This document shows, one piece after another, positions 24,377-25,576 of a stretch of DNA of 25,576 nucleotides. Position 1 is the stretch's first letter, and each line of letters opens with the position of its first letter. The position numbers and the translations under genes are program-made. The stretch is from assembly GCA_903927605.1 (NCBI GenBank), contig CAIYNT010000115.1, forward strand, positions 1 to 25,576, written 5' to 3'. Source of the DNA: an uncultured Holophagaceae bacterium. GTDB lineage: Bacteria; Acidobacteriota; Holophagae; Holophagales; Holophagaceae. The notes under the pieces are model-generated. The model was not told the DNA's origin. It searched no databases and saw nothing but the letters and a program-made list of their open reading frames with translations.

Positions 24377-25576
24377 ATGGACGCCCAAGAATTCCGCCGC
24401 CTTGGATATCAGCTTGTGGACTGGATCGCGGACTACCGCGAAGGTCTGGAGCGGCTGCCCGTCATGAGCCGGGTCCAGCCCGGTGAGATCCGGGCCGCTT
24501 TCCCAGCGCATCCGCCGCAGCACGGCGGGCGCATGGATCAGGCCCTGGCGGCCCTGGAGCGGGACGTGATGCCCGGCATCACCCACTGGAACCATCCATC
24601 GTTTTTCGCCTACTTCCCCAGCAACACCAGTTACAGCTCGATCCTCGGCGACCTTGCGGCCTCGGGCCTCGGCGCCCAGGGCATGAGCTGGCAGACCAGC
24701 CCCGCCGCCACCGAAATGGAAGAGGTGGTCATGGACTGGCTGCGGCAGATGGTGGGCCTGAGCCCTGCCTTCACCGGCGTCATCCACGACACCGCCAGCA
24801 CTGCCACTTTCACCGCCCTGCTCTGCGCCCGCGAGAAGGTTTCGGACTTCTCCCAGAATGAGGGAGGGCTGCAGACACGGGGCCTGGGCTTGGCCCAGGC
24901 CCCGTGTGGGGGCCCAAGGGGGGACGTAGAGCGAGCAGAGGCGAGCGGGCGGTCCCCCCTTTCCAGGCATGATGGCGAGGCACCCCTGGTGGTTTACGCC
25001 TCGGACCAGGGCCACAGCTCCATCGAGAAGGCTGCCCTGCTGGCGGGCTTTGGCCACAGCTTCCTGCGTCTGATCCCCACCGACGAGAACCATGCCACCC
25101 GCCTCGACCTGCTCACGGCGGCCATCGAGAAGGATCTGGAAATCGGCCTTCGCCCGTGCGCCCTGGTGGCCTGCGCGGGCACCACCGGCACCACGGCCCT
25201 GGATCCCATCGCCGCCATGGCCGACCTCGCGGAGAAACATGGCATGTGGCTGCACGTGGACGCGGCCCTGGCGGGCACGGCCATGGTGCTCCCCGAGTGC
25301 CGCTGGATGTGGGAGGGCGTGGAGCGGGCCGACAGCCTCGTCTTCAACCCGCACAAGTGGATGGGCGTGGGCTTCGACCTCAGCGCCTACTATGTGCGGG
25401 ATCCCCAGCACCTGATCCGCGTCATGAGCACCAACCCCAGCTACCTGCGCACCGCCCAGGACGGCCAGGTGAGCAACTTCCGGGACTGGCACATCCAGCT
25501 GGGCCGCCGCTTCCGGGCCCTCAAGCTGTGGTTCTACCTCATGGACGTGGGCGTCGAGGGCCTGCAGGCCCGCCTG
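24377..25576 (+). CDS. Group II PLP-dependent (aromatic amino acid-type) decarboxylase, 3' end cut by window
   Basis: The first 400 codons are open and read MDAQEFRRLGYQLVDWIADY, the usual start of aromatic-L-amino-acid-type decarboxylases. Family features follow in order: THWNHPSFFAYFPSN, MSWQTSPAATEMEEVVMDWL, the cofactor-stacking His in SDQGHSSIEKAA, AGTTGTTALDPI, the Asp that pairs with the PLP ring nitrogen in HVDAALAGTA, and the PLP lysine Lys327 in FNPHKWMGVGFD. The enzyme removes the carboxyl group of an amino acid to give an amine and CO2; which amino acid cannot be told. Between CAREKVSDFSQNEGG and APLVVYASDQ lies an extra stretch of about 35 residues encoded by palindromic DNA (24875-24961). 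It keeps the frame but does not look like family sequence. No clear ribosome binding site precedes the ATG, apart from weak GTGGG. Confidence 0.85.
   Translation, partial: MDAQEFRRLGYQLVDWIADYREGLERLPVMSRVQPGEIRAAFPAHPPQHGGRMDQALAALERDVMPGITHWNHPSFFAYFPSNTSYSSILGDLAASGLGAQGMSWQTSPAATEMEEVVMDWLRQMVGLSPAFTGVIHDTASTATFTALLCAREKVSDFSQNEGGLQTRGLGLAQAPCGGPRGDVERAEASGRSPLSRHDGEAPLVVYASDQGHSSIEKAALLAGFGHSFLRLIPTDENHATRLDLLTAAIEKDLEIGLRPCALVACAGTTGTTALDPIAAMADLAEKHGMWLHVDAALAGTAMVLPECRWMWEGVERADSLVFNPHKWMGVGFDLSAYYVRDPQHLIRVMSTNPSYLRTAQDGQVSNFRDWHIQLGRRFRALKLWFYLMDVGVEGLQARL
24875..24961. repeat. Two nested palindromes inside the decarboxylase coding sequence
   Basis: ACACGGGGCCTGGGC (24875-24889) and GCCCAGGCCCCGTGT (24893-24907) form a perfect 15-3-15 palindrome. 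Right after it, AAGGGGGGAC (24916-24925) pairs with GTCCCCCCTT (24952-24961) across 26 bases. Both lie in frame within the gene, at residues about 167-195, and look like a REP-type element inserted into a protein-coding sequence. Confidence 0.75.

Noticed and set aside
24305..25492. 395-codon minus-strand frame opposite the decarboxylase
   Set aside because: The plus frame carries the full PLP decarboxylase motif set; the minus frame has no recognisable domain.

Overview
The window is GC-rich, densely coding DNA from a Gram-negative bacterium: it encodes a TonB-dependent receptor, two other predicted outer-membrane beta-barrels, Tat and Sec signal peptides, and periplasmic enzymes. The mix (a TonB receptor with an N-terminal carboxypeptidase-regulatory-like domain, three tandem S46 dipeptidyl-peptidases, a MacA/MacB-like efflux set) fits Acidobacteriota, perhaps the Holophagae/Geothrix group. 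That is an inference from gene style only; there is no rRNA or other marker gene.

Layout. (1) 1-1253: the left edge is one end of an IS3-family insertion sequence whose transposase runs off the window. It abuts an MFS exporter gene that has lost its N-terminus. (2) 1336-2376 (-): a Yip1-like membrane protein whose reading frame is interrupted by an in-frame TAG near its apparent true start. (3) 2460-10819 (-): a co-directional block of a Tat-exported aldo/keto reductase, a DNPH1-like nucleotide hydrolase and three S46 dipeptidyl-peptidase paralogues. Its spacers hold palindromic repeats. (4) 10996-11832 (+): an outer-membrane protein of the phenol-MetA type. (5) 11842-18191 (-): a probable metal-handling unit. 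In transcription order it holds a porin-like protein, a ZnuA/TroA-type binding protein, an ABC-3 permease, a TonB-dependent receptor and a ferritin, with a Fur-box-like palindrome upstream. (6) 18440-22221 (+): a periplasmic adaptor and two different MacB-type permeases. (7) 22306-23619: an OsmC-family protein divergent from an exported beta-carbonic anhydrase. (8) 23637-24280 (-): a MazF-type toxin with a ribbon-helix-helix-like antitoxin, and a 10-3-10 palindrome over the antitoxin start codon. (9) 24377-end (+): a group II PLP-dependent decarboxylase cut by the window edge, which carries an in-frame block of palindromic DNA.

How the genes fit together. The S46 enzymes would release dipeptides in the periplasm for a peptide-using lifestyle. 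The metal block links outer-membrane entry, periplasmic capture, inner-membrane transport and cytoplasmic storage. Neither ABC system has an ATPase gene in the window, so ATPases must be supplied from elsewhere. No rRNA, tRNA or CRISPR array was seen, and no gene-free stretch exceeds 300 bases. I found no clear new multi-gene system. The most unusual signals are the palindromic insertion inside the decarboxylase, the family of inverted-repeat spacer elements, the divergent S46 paralogue, and the two interrupted genes at the left end.
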